A stretch of DNA of 7,872 bases from an uncultured Eubacteriales bacterium (GTDB lineage: Bacteria > Bacillota > Clostridia > Lachnospirales > Lachnospiraceae), in contig ONWL01000085.1 in the NCBI GenBank assembly GCA_900321525.1, positions 1 through 7,872 of the forward strand, in the 5' to 3' direction. This document shows, in pieces, positions 1-5,467 of this stretch (position 1 is the first letter of the stretch; each line of letters starts with the position of its first letter). The position numbers and the translations under genes were made by a program. Under the pieces are notes generated by a model, which was given only the letters and a program-made list of their open reading frames with translations, did not search any database and was not told the origin of the DNA.

Positions 1-1
1 T

Positions 2-322
2 TACGACTTCAATAAGGGTTCTTTCGCACTTGAAGCAGCGGGTGCCGTTCTTAACACCAACGACAACACTTTGACCTATAACGGAACGAAGATCGAGCTC
101 GCGCGTAACGAGTACAAGATCCTTCTTACACTCATGCAGAACAAGAATAAAGTAGTTAGCCGTGAGAAGCTCATGGAGGCTTTGTGGGAGACGGACAGCT
201 TCGTCGACGAGAACACGCTGACGGTTAATGTCGGCCGCCTCAGAAAGACCTTGGAAGCAGCGGGCCTTAAGGACCTCATCAAGACAAAATTCGGAGTGGG
301 TTACATCCTGGAGGATTCCTGA
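2..322 (+). CDS. OmpR/BceR-family response regulator, C-terminal part (5' truncated by window edge)
   Basis: This is the DNA-binding half of a two-component response regulator. The frame is open from base 2, so the gene begins outside the window; a TTG at 71 only looks like a start and the frame runs through it. About 106 residues remain: a short linker followed by a winged-helix (Trans_reg_C) domain. Family hallmarks visible are 'LARNEYKILLTLMQNKNKVV', then 'SREKLMEALW', the recognition-helix stretch 'DENTLTVNVGRLRKTL' and the terminal wing 'IKTKFGVGYIL'. The phosphoacceptor receiver domain is missing only because of the window edge. The stop TGA shares one base with the kinase ATG at 322, indicating translational coupling. 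The kinase and ABC genes downstream make a BceR-like role in peptide-antibiotic response the best inference. The left-edge coordinate is the window limit, not a gene boundary. Confidence 0.93.
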   Translation, partial: YDFNKGSFALEAAGAVLNTNDNTLTYNGTKIELARNEYKILLTLMQNKNKVVSREKLMEALWETDSFVDENTLTVNVGRLRKTLEAAGLKDLIKTKFGVGYILEDS

Positions 323-1284
323 TGAAGCACTTCGGTGGCTATCTTAGATCCCGCCTGGGAACCATAATTCTGTGCGTTTGCCTGTTCGGCGTGTTCGCTG
401 CTGCGGATCTGCTTTTCGAGGTGGAAACAATAGTGCTGTGGTACCCGCTTATTTTGGGAGCGGTGCTGCTTCTTGTTGTGGGTGCGGTGGATTACGTGAT
501 GTTTCTTAAGAAGCATAAGGAGCTTTCTTACGGCGAGCTTCCCACACCGAAAAGCTTGATCGAGGAAGATTACCAGAGCATCATCGCGAAGCTTAAGGAA
601 GAAGCCGAGATGAGGGCAAGTTCCGCTTCGCAGGACTACAACAACATGATCGAGTACTACACTGTGTGGGCGCATCAGATCAAGACACCGATCGCGGCGA
701 TGAGGCTTAACCTGCAGTCCGAAGACAGCGAGAGTGCGAGGAAGCTTATGGGCGACCTTAACAGGATCGAATCGTATGTTGAGATGGTACTTACTTTCTT
801 AAGGCTCGATTCCGACAGCACGGATTACGTCATTAAAGAGCACGATCTCGATGAGATAATCAAGTCTTCCGTAAGGAAGTTCTCGCGCGAGTTTATCCTG
901 AAGAAACTGACGCTTAATTACGAGCCCGTGAAGTACAAATGCATCACTGATGAGAAGTGGCTCGAGTTTATAATAGAGCAGGTAATATCGAATGCTGTTA
1001 AGTACACGTCAGAAGGCGGAGTGCGCATCTATATGGACGAGCCGGGACTTCTTGTCATCGAAGACACGGGTATCGGCATAAGCGCGGAAGACCTGCCACG
1101 TATATTCGAGAACGGATACACGGGATTTAACGGCCGCGAGGATAAGCGCGCAAGTGGTATAGGTTTGTATCTATGTAAGAGGATTGCCGATAACCTAGGT
1201 CACAAGATAACGGCAGAGTCGACTCCCGGAGTAGGAACGAAGATAATTATCGACGTAAGAGGGAAGAATCTCGGAGTTGAGTAA
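322..1284 (+). CDS. Intramembrane-sensing sensor histidine kinase, BceS-like
   Basis: This 320-residue membrane kinase would phosphorylate the preceding regulator. Two transmembrane helices lie at about residues 12-32 and 38-60, with only a few residues between them outside the cell. That is the layout of BceS-type kinases, which have no sensing domain of their own and depend on a partner ABC transporter for the signal. The phosphoacceptor is His118 in 'WAHQIKTPIAAM'. The ATPase domain shows the N box (Asn224 in 'EQVISNAVKY'), G1 box ('EDTGIGI', Asp248), F box (Ile261-Phe262) and G2 box ('ASGIGLYLCK', about 278-287). All catalytic motifs are intact and the length is close to other BceS kinases. 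The start is set by the one-base overlap with the regulator stop and by GGAGG at 310-314, seven bases upstream. The transporter next door supports the assignment. Confidence 0.94.
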   Translation: MKHFGGYLRSRLGTIILCVCLFGVFAAADLLFEVETIVLWYPLILGAVLLLVVGAVDYVMFLKKHKELSYGELPTPKSLIEEDYQSIIAKLKEEAEMRASSASQDYNNMIEYYTVWAHQIKTPIAAMRLNLQSEDSESARKLMGDLNRIESYVEMVLTFLRLDSDSTDYVIKEHDLDEIIKSSVRKFSREFILKKLTLNYEPVKYKCITDEKWLEFIIEQVISNAVKYTSEGGVRIYMDEPGLLVIEDTGIGISAEDLPRIFENGYTGFNGREDKRASGIGLYLCKRIADNLGHKITAESTPGVGTKIIIDVRGKNLGVE

Positions 1285-1295
1285 TTTTCCAAATG

Positions 1296-1309
1296 TGACA
1301 AATGTGTAA
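1296..1309 (+). promoter_or_regulatory. BceR-type response-regulator operator (TnACA-N4-TGTAA)
   Basis: The sequence TGACA-AATG-TGTAA fits the inverted-repeat pattern reported for BceR-like regulators of Firmicutes peptide-resistance ABC transporters with no mismatch. It lies just after the kinase stop and about 80 bases before the ABC ATPase start, where an activator site for the transporter promoter is expected. A second GTAAG (1317-1321) repeats the one at 1306-1310 eleven bases downstream and could belong to a weaker second site; known members can have two sites. The match is seen directly; binding by the regulator at the window start is inferred. Confidence 0.72.
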
Positions 1310-1330
1310 GAAGTACGTAAGCAGATTCAA

Positions 1331-1359
1331 TGGAATGGGAAAGAGCGAATTCATACACT
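1331..1359 (+). promoter_or_regulatory. Possible weak -35/-10 for the ABC transporter genes
   Basis: TACACT at 1354-1359 could serve as a -10 box, with TGGAAT (1331-1336) as a poor -35 at 17-base spacing. A weak -35 behind an activator site would suit a promoter that needs the phosphorylated regulator. The match is only modest and other placements are possible. Confidence 0.3.
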
Positions 1360-1391
1360 TAAGCCATGACAATGAGAAAGGATGAAACAGT

Positions 1392-2131
1392 ATGAGTTTG
1401 CTTGAAGTTTCAGGAGTAAAAAAGATATACAAGACGCGCTTCGGAGGCCAGTCCGTAGAAGCGTTGAAGAACGTTAATTTCACGGTAGGGGTGAGTCCGG
1501 AAGCGGTAAGACTACGCTTCTTAATATTCTTGCGGCCCTCGATAAGGCAACGTCAGGAACAGTTATTCTCGACGGCATGGATGTGGGTAAGATCAAGGAG
1601 TCCCAGATGGCGAAGTTCCGCCGCGATAATATGGGATATGTATTCCAGGATTTTAATCTTCTTGATACCTTCTCCCTTGAGGATAATATCTATCTTCCTT
1701 TGGTGCTCGCAGGTAAGAAGCATGCGGAGATGAAGTCACGCCTTGATGAGATCGCAGAGCCTCTCGGAATCACAAATCTTCTTAAGAAGTATCCGTATGA
1801 AGTATCAGGTGGTCAGAAGCAAAGAGCCGCAGTCGCAAGAGCTCTTATCACAGGCCCCCGCATCATACTTGCAGACGAGCCTACAGGCGCTCTTGATTCC
1901 AAGTCTTCCGATGAACTTCTCGACCTGTTTACGAAGGTTAATCAGATGGGTCAGACAGTCCTCATGGTTACACACTCCACGAAGGCCGCAAGCCACGCTT
2001 CCAGAGTAATGTTCATCAAGGACGGCGTGATCTTCCATCAGATCTATAAGGGCGATTCCACAGACACCGAACTTTACCAGAAGATCTCCGATACACTGAC
2101 GCTTCTTGCGCAGGGAGGTGATCTTAAGTGA
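1392..2131 (+). pseudogene. BceA-like ABC transporter ATPase, frameshifted just before Walker A
   Basis: This would be the ATPase of a peptide-antibiotic detoxification ABC transporter, but the frame is broken. The start ATG follows AAAGGA (1377-1382), and the first 32 codons ('MSLLEVSGVKKIYKTRFGG...VNFTV') match the family. At 1487 the frame is lost. Walker A ('GESGSGKTT', 1490-1516) reappears in a different frame, which then stays open to the end. Compared with BceA-type proteins, nine residues of the beta strand before Walker A (typically EKGE-x-V-x-I-M) are absent and two bases remain, so about 25 bases are missing. The rest is well preserved: Q-loop 'VFQDFNLLD', signature 'VSGGQKQR' (from 1802), Walker B 'IILADE' (about 1862-1879), D-loop 'GALDSKS' and the switch His at 1973-1975. 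Restart at ATG 1577 would lack Walker A and has no clear ribosome site. Either a real pseudogene or a sequence error; only the break itself is certain. Confidence 0.88.
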
Positions 2132-2538
2132 ATATAGGTCTCTATCCCAAGATCGCGTATGAAGGTATGCGTAAGAACGGGAAGCTTTACATTCCTTACT
2201 GCATTACCTGCATACTGATGGTCGCTATCTATTACATAGTTCATTTCCTCGCTTTCTCCGGAGTTCTTATCGGAATCCCGGGAGCAAGTACAGCCGTTCA
2301 GATGCTTGGATTCGGCGTCTATGTCATCACCATATTCAGTGCTATATTTCTGTTCTATACACAGTCGACATTGATCAAGGGACGTAAGAAAGAATTCGGT
2401 CTTTACAGTGTCCTCGGAATGAACAAGAATAACCTCGGCATGATCATCTTCTATGAGACGATCATGACATGGATCGCAGCAATCTTCGGAGGACTGATCT
2501 TAGGTATCGGTATGTCCAAGGTAGCTGAACTCGGATTT
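2128..2538 (+). pseudogene. BceB/FtsX-like ABC transporter permease, N-terminal fragment only
   Basis: This is the permease partner of the broken ATPase upstream. Full-length BceB-type permeases have about 620-670 residues, ten helices and a large extracellular domain after helix VI; only the first three helices are present here. The extracellular domain that distinguishes BceB permeases would lie in the missing part, so subtype is assigned from the neighbouring regulator, intramembrane kinase and operator. The last codon with left-side character is CTC for Leu135 (2530-2532). The exact 3' boundary is uncertain by roughly 20 bases, since residues such as 'FTRMI' could come from either parent. 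Confidence 0.85.
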
Positions 2539-3441
2539 ACCCGTATGATCGCAGCACAGGATAAAGTACGTCAGCTGACTGGCAAGGAGCCTTCTAAGGC
2601 ATTGAACCCAGATGAGTGTGTAGCCATCGGTGCTTGTATCCAGGGTGGTAAGATCGCTGGTGATGCAGGCGCAGGCGATATCCTGTTGTTGGACGTAACA
2701 CCACTGTCTCTGTCTATCGAAACTATGGGTGGTGTGGCAACCAGATTGATCGAGAGAAATACGACCATCCCGACCAAGAAGAGCCAGATCTTCTCTACTG
2801 CAGCAGATAACCAGACCGCAGTAGACATCCATGTGGTACAGGGTGAGAGACAGTTTGCAAAGGACAATAAGACACTGGGTATGTTCCGTTTAGACGGTAT
2901 CGCTCCAGCAAGAAGAGGTGTGCCGCAGATTGAGGTAACATTTGACATTGATGCCAACGGTATCGTAAATGTATCTGCAAAGGATCTGGGTACTGGTAAG
3001 GAACAGCACATCACCATCACTTCCGGTTCTAATATGTCTGATGCAGACATCGAAAAGGCAGTGAAGGAAGCTGCTGAGTATGAGGCACAGGATAAGGCTC
3101 GTAAGGAAGCGGTAGATGTGAGAAACGATGCAGATGCAATGGCATTCCAGGTAGAAAAGGCATTGCAGGAAGCGGGTGATAAGCTGCCAGAGACAGAAAA
3201 AGCTTCTGTAGAGGCAGATCTGGCTGAGTTAAAGGCTGCATTGGAGGCAACTCCTGTAGACGGTGCTTCTTTAGATCAGGTAGAGAACCTGAAGGCAAAG
3301 AAGGAAACCCTGATGAACAACGCACAGAATCTGTTTGCAAAGCTGTATGAGCAGAATCAGGGCGCAGCGGGAGCAGCAGACGCAGGTTCCGCAGCAGGCG
3401 GCGCAGATGATGTGGTAGACGGAGATTACAGAGAGGTATAA
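2128..3441 (+). CDS. Chimeric reading frame: BceB-like permease N-terminus joined to DnaK C-terminus
   Basis: This single 437-residue frame is made of two unrelated proteins. Residues 1 to about 136 are the start of a FtsX-family (BceB-like) permease, with helices near 22-42, 62-79 and 107-128 and the family stretch 'KGRKKEFGLYSVLGM'. From residue 138 onward ('TRMIAAQDKVRQLTGKEP') it is DnaK: the last part of the nucleotide-binding domain, the interdomain linker 'DILLLDVTPLS' (184-194), the substrate-binding beta domain, the helical lid and the Gly/Ala-rich tail ending 'DDVVDGDYREV'. GTG 2128 overlaps the ATPase stop (GTGA) and follows GGGAGGTGAT at 2113-2122, so the start is sound. No functional product is expected: the permease lacks about 500 residues, and DnaK lacks about its first 340, including the phosphate-binding core. 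The most likely origin is an assembly artefact. Confidence 0.9.
   Translation: MNIGLYPKIAYEGMRKNGKLYIPYCITCILMVAIYYIVHFLAFSGVLIGIPGASTAVQMLGFGVYVITIFSAIFLFYTQSTLIKGRKKEFGLYSVLGMNKNNLGMIIFYETIMTWIAAIFGGLILGIGMSKVAELGFTRMIAAQDKVRQLTGKEPSKALNPDECVAIGACIQGGKIAGDAGAGDILLLDVTPLSLSIETMGGVATRLIERNTTIPTKKSQIFSTAADNQTAVDIHVVQGERQFAKDNKTLGMFRLDGIAPARRGVPQIEVTFDIDANGIVNVSAKDLGTGKEQHITITSGSNMSDADIEKAVKEAAEYEAQDKARKEAVDVRNDADAMAFQVEKALQEAGDKLPETEKASVEADLAELKAALEATPVDGASLDQVENLKAKKETLMNNAQNLFAKLYEQNQGAAGAADAGSAAGGADDVVDGDYREV
2539..3441 (+). pseudogene. dnaK: dnaK 3' part (Hsp70 chaperone, C-terminal half of protein)
   Basis: About 300 residues of the Hsp70 chaperone DnaK, which binds unfolded segments in an ATP-dependent cycle with DnaJ and GrpE. 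The fragment opens inside the conserved G-G-x-T-R-x-P motif of the nucleotide-binding domain: 'TR' is present but the preceding Gly-Gly is not. It then continues through 'NPDECVAIGACIQGGKIAGD', the hydrophobic linker, the peptide-binding domain ('ERNTTIPTKKSQIFSTAADN', 'FDIDANGIVNVSAKDLGTGK') and the lid to a natural stop TAA. All of this is intact and of normal length, and dnaJ follows 151 bases later in the usual dnaK-dnaJ order. The broken 5' end is therefore a feature of the seam rather than decay of the gene. In its true genome the upstream neighbours would be expected to include grpE and hrcA. Confidence 0.93.
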
Positions 3442-3468
3442 TTTGCTGATCTGACAATGACACAGGAT

Positions 3469-3521
3469 TGACAACCGGGTAGTGGAGGGTCTGATACAGA
3501 CGCTTCACTATTCCGTTGTCA
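3469..3521 (+). other. Long stem-loop in the dnaK-dnaJ gap, with a competing downstream pairing partner
   Basis: TGACAAC (3469-3475) pairs with GTTGTCA (3515-3521). Inside it GGG (3477-3479) pairs with TCC (3512-3514, one G-U), TAGTGGAG (3480-3487) with CTTCACTA (3503-3510, one G-U), and GTCTG with CAGAC (3489-3493 and 3497-3501) around an ATA loop. Only single-base bulges or mismatches interrupt it. No T-run follows, so it is not a classic terminator. The tip TGATACAG (3492-3499) is also fully complementary to CTGTATCA (3524-3531), allowing an alternative fold. A smaller hairpin, AACTGT/ACAGTT (3544-3549 and 3561-3566), lies between this and the dnaJ ribosome site. A role in mRNA processing, stability or attenuation between the two chaperone genes is inference. 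Confidence 0.6.
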
Positions 3522-3592
3522 GCCTGTATCAAAAGATAGAGAGAACTGTGAAGGTATTGGACAGTTACAAATAGAGAGGAAAAGGAGAGGCC

Positions 3593-4741
3593 ATGGCAGA
3601 AAAGAGAGATTACTATGAAGTGTTAGGTGTCAGCAAGGATGCAGATGCCAATGCCATCAAAAAGGGCTTCCGTCAGATGGCGAAAAAATACCATCCTGAT
3701 AACAATCCGGGAGATAAGACTGCTGAAGAGAAGTTTAAGGAAGTAAATGAAGCATATGAGGTACTGAGCGATCCCCAGAAAAAGCAGATGTATGACCAAT
3801 ATGGGCATGCTGCATTTGACCAGACCCAGGGCGGCGGTGCAGGAGGCTATGGCAGTGGGTTTGGTGGCTTTAGCGGATTTTCCGGCGACATGGGTGACAT
3901 GGGAGATATTTTCGGGGATTTATTTGGCGGCATGTTTGGTGGTGGCAGTCGTGCCAGCAGAAATGGTCCACAAAAGGGTGCCAATGTGCATGCTTCTGTG
4001 CGGATTACATTTGAAGAGGCGATTTTTGGCTGTGAGAAAGAGTTGACGCTGAATCTGAAAGAAACCTGCTCTACCTGTCATGGAAGCGGTGCAAAGCCAG
4101 GAACCAGTCCGGTTACCTGTAGTAAGTGTGGTGGAAAGGGTCAGGTAGTCTACACCCAGCAGACCATGTTAGGAGCCATGCGGAATATCAGTACTTGTCC
4201 AGATTGCCGTGGTACTGGTAAGATCATCAAGGATAAGTGCCCGGATTGTCGTGGCACTGGATTTGTGACCCGTACCAAGACCATTCAGGTCAGCATTCCT
4301 GCCGGTATCGACAACGGACAGAGTATCCGGATCCGGGAAAAGGGTGAACCGGGTATCAATGGCGGAGAGAGAGGCGATTTGCTGGTAGAAGTAGTGGTAT
4401 CCCAGCATCCGATCTTTAAGCGTCAGGACATGAATATCTATTCTACCGTAGGCATCTCCTTTGCACAGGCAGCACTGGGCGGCACCATTCACATTGCTAC
4501 CGTGGACGGAGAGGTAGAGTATGATGTGAAGGCAGGTACCCAGACGGATACCAAAGTTCGTTTGAGAGGAAAGGGTGTGCCGTCTCTTCGTTCTAAGAAC
4601 ACAAGAGGTGACCATTTCGTTACTTTAGTAGTTAAAGTGCCGGAAAGTCTGACCAAAGAGCAGAAGGAAGCGTTGCAGAAGTTTGATGAAGCAATGGGCG
4701 GTGCAGCTTCCGGTAAGAAAAAGAATTTCTTTAAAAAATAA
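3593..4741 (+). CDS. dnaJ: Chaperone protein DnaJ (Hsp40, type I)
   Basis: DnaJ delivers unfolded clients to DnaK in the cytoplasm and stimulates its ATPase. All type I domains are present in the 382 residues, a normal length. The J domain (about 4-70) has the essential His34-Pro35-Asp36. A Gly/Phe-rich region (about 79-120) includes the repeats 'GDMGDMGDIFGDLFGG'. The zinc-binding domain has four CxxCxGxG units starting at Cys159, Cys176, Cys202 and Cys216. The client-binding and dimerisation C-terminal domains follow, including 'VSIPAGIDNGQSIRI', 'FAQAALGGTIHIATVDGEV' and 'LRGKGVPSL'. The start ATG is placed by the J-domain beginning and by AAAGGAG at 3581-3587. It lies downstream of dnaK in the classical order and is followed at once by a terminator, so it is the last gene of the chaperone unit. 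No CIRCE-like element is seen just upstream, so it probably depends on read-through from dnaK. Confidence 0.97.
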   Translation: MAEKRDYYEVLGVSKDADANAIKKGFRQMAKKYHPDNNPGDKTAEEKFKEVNEAYEVLSDPQKKQMYDQYGHAAFDQTQGGGAGGYGSGFGGFSGFSGDMGDMGDIFGDLFGGMFGGGSRASRNGPQKGANVHASVRITFEEAIFGCEKELTLNLKETCSTCHGSGAKPGTSPVTCSKCGGKGQVVYTQQTMLGAMRNISTCPDCRGTGKIIKDKCPDCRGTGFVTRTKTIQVSIPAGIDNGQSIRIREKGEPGINGGERGDLLVEVVVSQHPIFKRQDMNIYSTVGISFAQAALGGTIHIATVDGEVEYDVKAGTQTDTKVRLRGKGVPSLRSKNTRGDHFVTLVVKVPESLTKEQKEALQKFDEAMGGAASGKKKNFFKK

Positions 4742-4763
4742 AGAATGATGGTATATCACCTGG

Positions 4764-4819
4764 AAACAGACTGTACATACAAAGATGGGAAACCATATGG
4801 TATGGATAGTCTGTTTTTT
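4764..4819 (+). terminator. Rho-independent terminator after dnaJ
   Basis: AAACAGACT (4764-4772) pairs with the AGTCTGTTT that ends at the six-T run (4814-4819). Inside, after a three-base internal loop, CATAC (4776-4780) pairs with GTATG, and the apex is ATGG-GAAA-CCAT with a GNRA-type tetraloop. The long imperfect hairpin followed by T6 starts 23 bases after the dnaJ stop, so it should end the chaperone transcript. Confidence 0.85.
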
Positions 4820-4937
4820 GATGTAATAGGAATTTTTGATTCAGTAACAGAAACAGTCTGTCACGCAAAAAGTGCAGAAACGTTTCGAAAAGACGAGAAA
4901 TTTGTAGAAAATAATCGGGAAATGCGACACTGATGAA

Positions 4938-4977
4938 TGAAAATTCATTAATTTTCTGTAAAAGTATTGAAAATTCA
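4938..4977. repeat. Paired TGAAAATTCA near-palindromes around the -35 box
   Basis: TGAAAATTCA occurs at 4938-4947 and again at 4968-4977, exactly 30 bases apart, close to three helical turns. Each copy is a near-palindrome, and the second overlaps the -35 box of the promoter below. The arrangement would suit a dimeric regulator binding two sites on one DNA face, but the AT-rich setting makes coincidence possible. No known operator is recognised. Confidence 0.4.
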
Positions 4978-4995
4978 AGTCTTTTCCTTTATACT
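4967..4995 (+). promoter_or_regulatory. Near-consensus sigma-70/sigma-A promoter for the small-gene-hppA unit
   Basis: TTGAAA (4967-4972) and TATACT (4990-4995) are separated by exactly 17 bases, with one mismatch each to consensus. Transcription would begin at about 5002 and leave a leader of about 130 bases before the small membrane-protein gene. It lies after the dnaJ terminator and before the next same-strand genes, which supports the call. A T-rich spacer (TCTTTTCCTT) is also favourable. Confidence 0.8.
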
Positions 4996-5134
4996 TATGG
5001 TTATATGAGAAATCAGACTGAAAGCATATTCTGTGAAGATTTTTCAGAAATACAGCGATTCCGGGAATCGGCTGTCAGGAGGAGACTGCGTTGAGAAAGG
5101 TTTGAGCGCAGAGAAAGGAAGTGGCAGACATTTT

Positions 5135-5389
5135 ATGAAACAGATGGATGAAAAACAGCTGGTAGTGTATGTGACCACTGGTATTCAGCTATTGCTTTGT
5201 TTTTTTGCAGTGGCTTCCGGCATAGGAAAATGGAATCGGGAGAAGAATAAGCAGAGAAAAAAGCAACTGGCTTATGAAGGAAAGCTGCACAGAAAGGAGC
5301 AGAAGGCAGCATTTAAGCAGCAGCAAAAGAAAAATCAGTTACAGTGGAAGCGGGAGTACAAACAGGAAAAGAGACAACTCAAAGCATAA
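5135..5389 (+). CDS. Small single-helix membrane protein with lysine/glutamine-rich tail, function unknown
   Basis: I do not recognise the family. The predicted 84-residue product has a short N-terminus, one hydrophobic segment at about residues 9-30 ('LVVYVTTGIQLLLCFFAVAS'), and then a very basic, charged tail rich in Lys, Gln, Glu and Arg that probably forms one long helix or coiled coil. By the positive-inside rule the tail should be cytoplasmic. The frame is open upstream to a GTG at 5033, giving 118 residues, but that extension has no membrane or domain character. The ATG at 5135 directly before the helix is preferred, although its best ribosome site (AGGAAG, 5116-5121) is 13 bases away, which is long. 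The gene lies between the promoter and hppA, so co-transcription is likely. A helper or regulator of the pyrophosphatase is possible but unsupported beyond position. Confidence 0.6.
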   Translation: MKQMDEKQLVVYVTTGIQLLLCFFAVASGIGKWNREKNKQRKKQLAYEGKLHRKEQKAAFKQQQKKNQLQWKREYKQEKRQLKA

Positions 5390-5467
5390 TTGGCAGATAT
5401 GCGAAAGTGGGACCTGTAGATGGACAGTATCAGATCTAGACGACGTTTAGACAGGAAAGAGGTATGA

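Larger units (their letters stand above)
4742..5134. other. Non-coding interval between dnaJ and the hppA unit
   Basis: This gap of almost 400 bases holds the dnaJ terminator, a paired TGAAAATTCA repeat, one good promoter and a leader of about 130 bases. An open frame at 4745-4933 (62 codons) contains the terminator hairpin, lacks a ribosome site and resembles no family I recognise, so I do not call it a gene. The leader contains AGGAGGAG at 5077-5084, a strong ribosome-site match with no suitable start at normal distance except a TTG (5091) that opens only a four-codon frame. Between 4820 and 4930 I see nothing definite. Confidence 0.6.

Noticed and set aside
301..675. 124-codon reverse-strand frame opposite the kinase
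   Set aside because: Shadow of the kinase gene; its composition is typical of antisense translation.
1392..1733. 113-codon continuation of the ABC ATPase start frame
   Set aside because: After codon 32 it reads the ATPase sequence in the wrong frame and is meaningless; it is only the result of the frameshift.
2500..3050. Long reverse-strand frames opposite dnaK
   Set aside because: They mirror the well-conserved dnaK coding frame and have no ribosome sites or family resemblance.
2128..3441. A novel natural permease-chaperone fusion protein
   Set aside because: Only three of about ten permease helices are present, and DnaK lacks most of its ATPase domain. The split falls inside conserved motifs rather than at domain borders, and leucine codon use changes at the joint. 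A working fusion is very unlikely.
3469..3521. Rho-independent terminator between dnaK and dnaJ
   Set aside because: The stem is strong but is followed by AGCCTGTATC rather than a T-run, so it is listed as a structured element, not a terminator.
4745..4933. 62-codon frame directly after dnaJ
   Set aside because: It contains the dnaJ terminator hairpin and T-run, has no ribosome site, and shows no recognisable family or membrane character.
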